Positions 60,246-60,646 of a DNA stretch of 60,646 nt are shown here, piece by piece (the stretch's first letter is position 1; every line of letters begins with the position of its first letter). Position numbers and translations under genes: made by a program. Source of the DNA: Phycisphaerales bacterium (GTDB lineage: Bacteria > Planctomycetota > Phycisphaerae > Phycisphaerales > SM1A02); the NCBI GenBank assembly GCA_009691705.1, contig SIAR01000012.1:1-60646 (forward strand), written 5' to 3'. The notes under the pieces are model-generated. The model worked only from the letters and a program-made list of their open reading frames with translations, was not told the DNA's origin and made no database searches.

Positions 60246-60646
60246 CGGGCAGGCACCCCAACTCGATAGCAGGATGGCGAGGTCAATGCCATCGGTGTAG
60301 CCATCGCCGTTGACATCGCCCGAACTCGTGCCCCATCCTGAGAGAATGATGGACATGTCGGCGCCATCGACGTAGAGATCATCGTTGACGTCGGCTGGAC
60401 AGGGTGGCGGTGGTGGTGGACCTTGGACTTCATATGCGCCCATATCAACGACTGGAGCGGGTCCGACACCAGTGTCAACGACAGACGCGACGTCCGCTCG
60501 CCGCGCGAGTATCGCGAAATCAAGCGTGACACCAGTCGGGATCATGGTGACACTACCGGCATCGATCGCCGGTGAGGTGATTTGAAGCTGCAGATTGCCC
60601 CCCGCAGAATTCACAAACTGAGGATCGGCACTCAGGTTGCCCGTAC
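60243..60646 (-). CDS. C-terminus of a secreted beta-helix protein with dockerin-like repeats (5' end outside window)
   Basis: The visible 133 residues end a larger protein. GNLSADPQFVNSAGG and SPAIDAGS are the typical last coil of a right-handed beta-helix/polymorphic outer-membrane-type domain. After a Pro-rich linker (GPPPPPPCP) come two calcium-binding type I dockerin-like repeats (ADVNDDLYVDGADMSIILSG; GDVNGDGYTDGIDLAILLSS) and the terminal SSWGACP, a tail common in Phycisphaerae extracellular proteins. Reading frame is open to the window edge. Confidence 0.88.
   Translation of the reverse strand, partial: TGNLSADPQFVNSAGGNLQLQITSPAIDAGSVTMIPTGVTLDFAILARRADVASVVDTGVGPAPVVDMGAYEVQGPPPPPPCPADVNDDLYVDGADMSIILSGWGTSSGDVNGDGYTDGIDLAILLSSWGACP

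Noticed and set aside
1-60646. Horizontal transfer island, prophage or insertion sequence
   Set aside because: No transposase, integrase, phage structural gene or terminal inverted repeat was seen, and gene starts share the same local signals throughout.

Overview
The window looks like a chromosomal segment of a planctomycete, most probably class Phycisphaerae. Lineage evidence: a paired PSCyt1/DUF1549/DUF1553 cytochrome-like protein and Tat-exported DUF1501 protein (47.4-52.5 kb), a secreted protein ending in two GDVNGDG-type dockerin-like repeats and an SSWG tail (right edge), an HU protein with a Lys/Ala-rich tail, and an mraZ gene separated from any division cluster. I see no insertion sequence, prophage, CRISPR array or rRNA. 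One tRNA-Ala(TGC) is present. Genes are dense and many neighbours overlap by 4 bases (ATGA or GTGA).

Layout. 0-2.4 kb: partial alkylguanine methyltransferase, UDP-glucose dehydrogenase, HU with promoter and terminator. 2.5-7.3 kb (minus): membrane protein, PfkB kinase, DPP-IV peptidase, MurQ. 7.3-10.6 kb: hutH-hutU. 10.6-13.4 kb (minus): TolC-like lipoprotein and Sua5/TsaC. 13.4-18.5 kb: SH3 protein, tRNA-Ala, rsmE-rsmJ, cystathionine beta-synthase-like enzyme, L9. 18.7-24.2 kb: a stand-alone domain matching the C-terminus of B12-dependent ribonucleotide reductase, Mfd, ComEA-like protein, degenerate GH10-like protein. 24.3-35.2 kb: purC, folD, thioredoxin-like protein, Gfo/Idh oxidoreductase, DadA-like oxidase, ROK kinase, HutG, S9 peptidase, AsmA-like protein, folE. 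35.2-44.0 kb (minus): a ureohydrolase followed upstream by a tight operon lipoprotein-dapF-M20-astC-astA-astD. Together the ureohydrolase, AstA, AstC, AstD and the M20 hydrolase could form a modified arginine/ornithine succinyltransferase route in which arginase-type chemistry replaces AstB and an M20 enzyme replaces AstE. 44.0-45.5 kb: NifU-like protein, csrA, a structured non-coding region, mraZ. 45.7-60.6 kb: flavin reductase, amidohydrolase, PSCyt1/DUF1501 pair, a DUF2752/lipoprotein operon, membrane dipeptidase, and a minus-strand run of dockerin protein, membrane-anchored protein, aroB, parA and an unknown protein.

The most striking observation lies between mraZ and csrA (minus strand, about 44,993 to 44,754). 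Five consecutive predicted hairpins each display an ANGGA element in the apical loop (ATGGA, ACGGA, AAGGA, ATGGA, ATGGA); one contains CAAGGATG, the core of the CsrA SELEX consensus. A sixth stem-loop and a good intrinsic terminator follow. This is the architecture of a CsrA-sequestering RNA (CsrB/RsmZ type), here placed as the 3' untranslated region of mraZ just upstream of csrA.

A second window-wide pattern concerns gene starts. About twenty genes that begin transcription units have a TAnnnT hexamer 6-11 bases before the start codon and no Shine-Dalgarno sequence, which implies leaderless transcripts. Only a few genes (HU, rplI, the reductase-tail gene, the thioredoxin-like gene, csrA) carry clear Shine-Dalgarno motifs. 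In four places the upstream gene's TAG or TAA stop codon supplies the first bases of the hexamer for the next gene.
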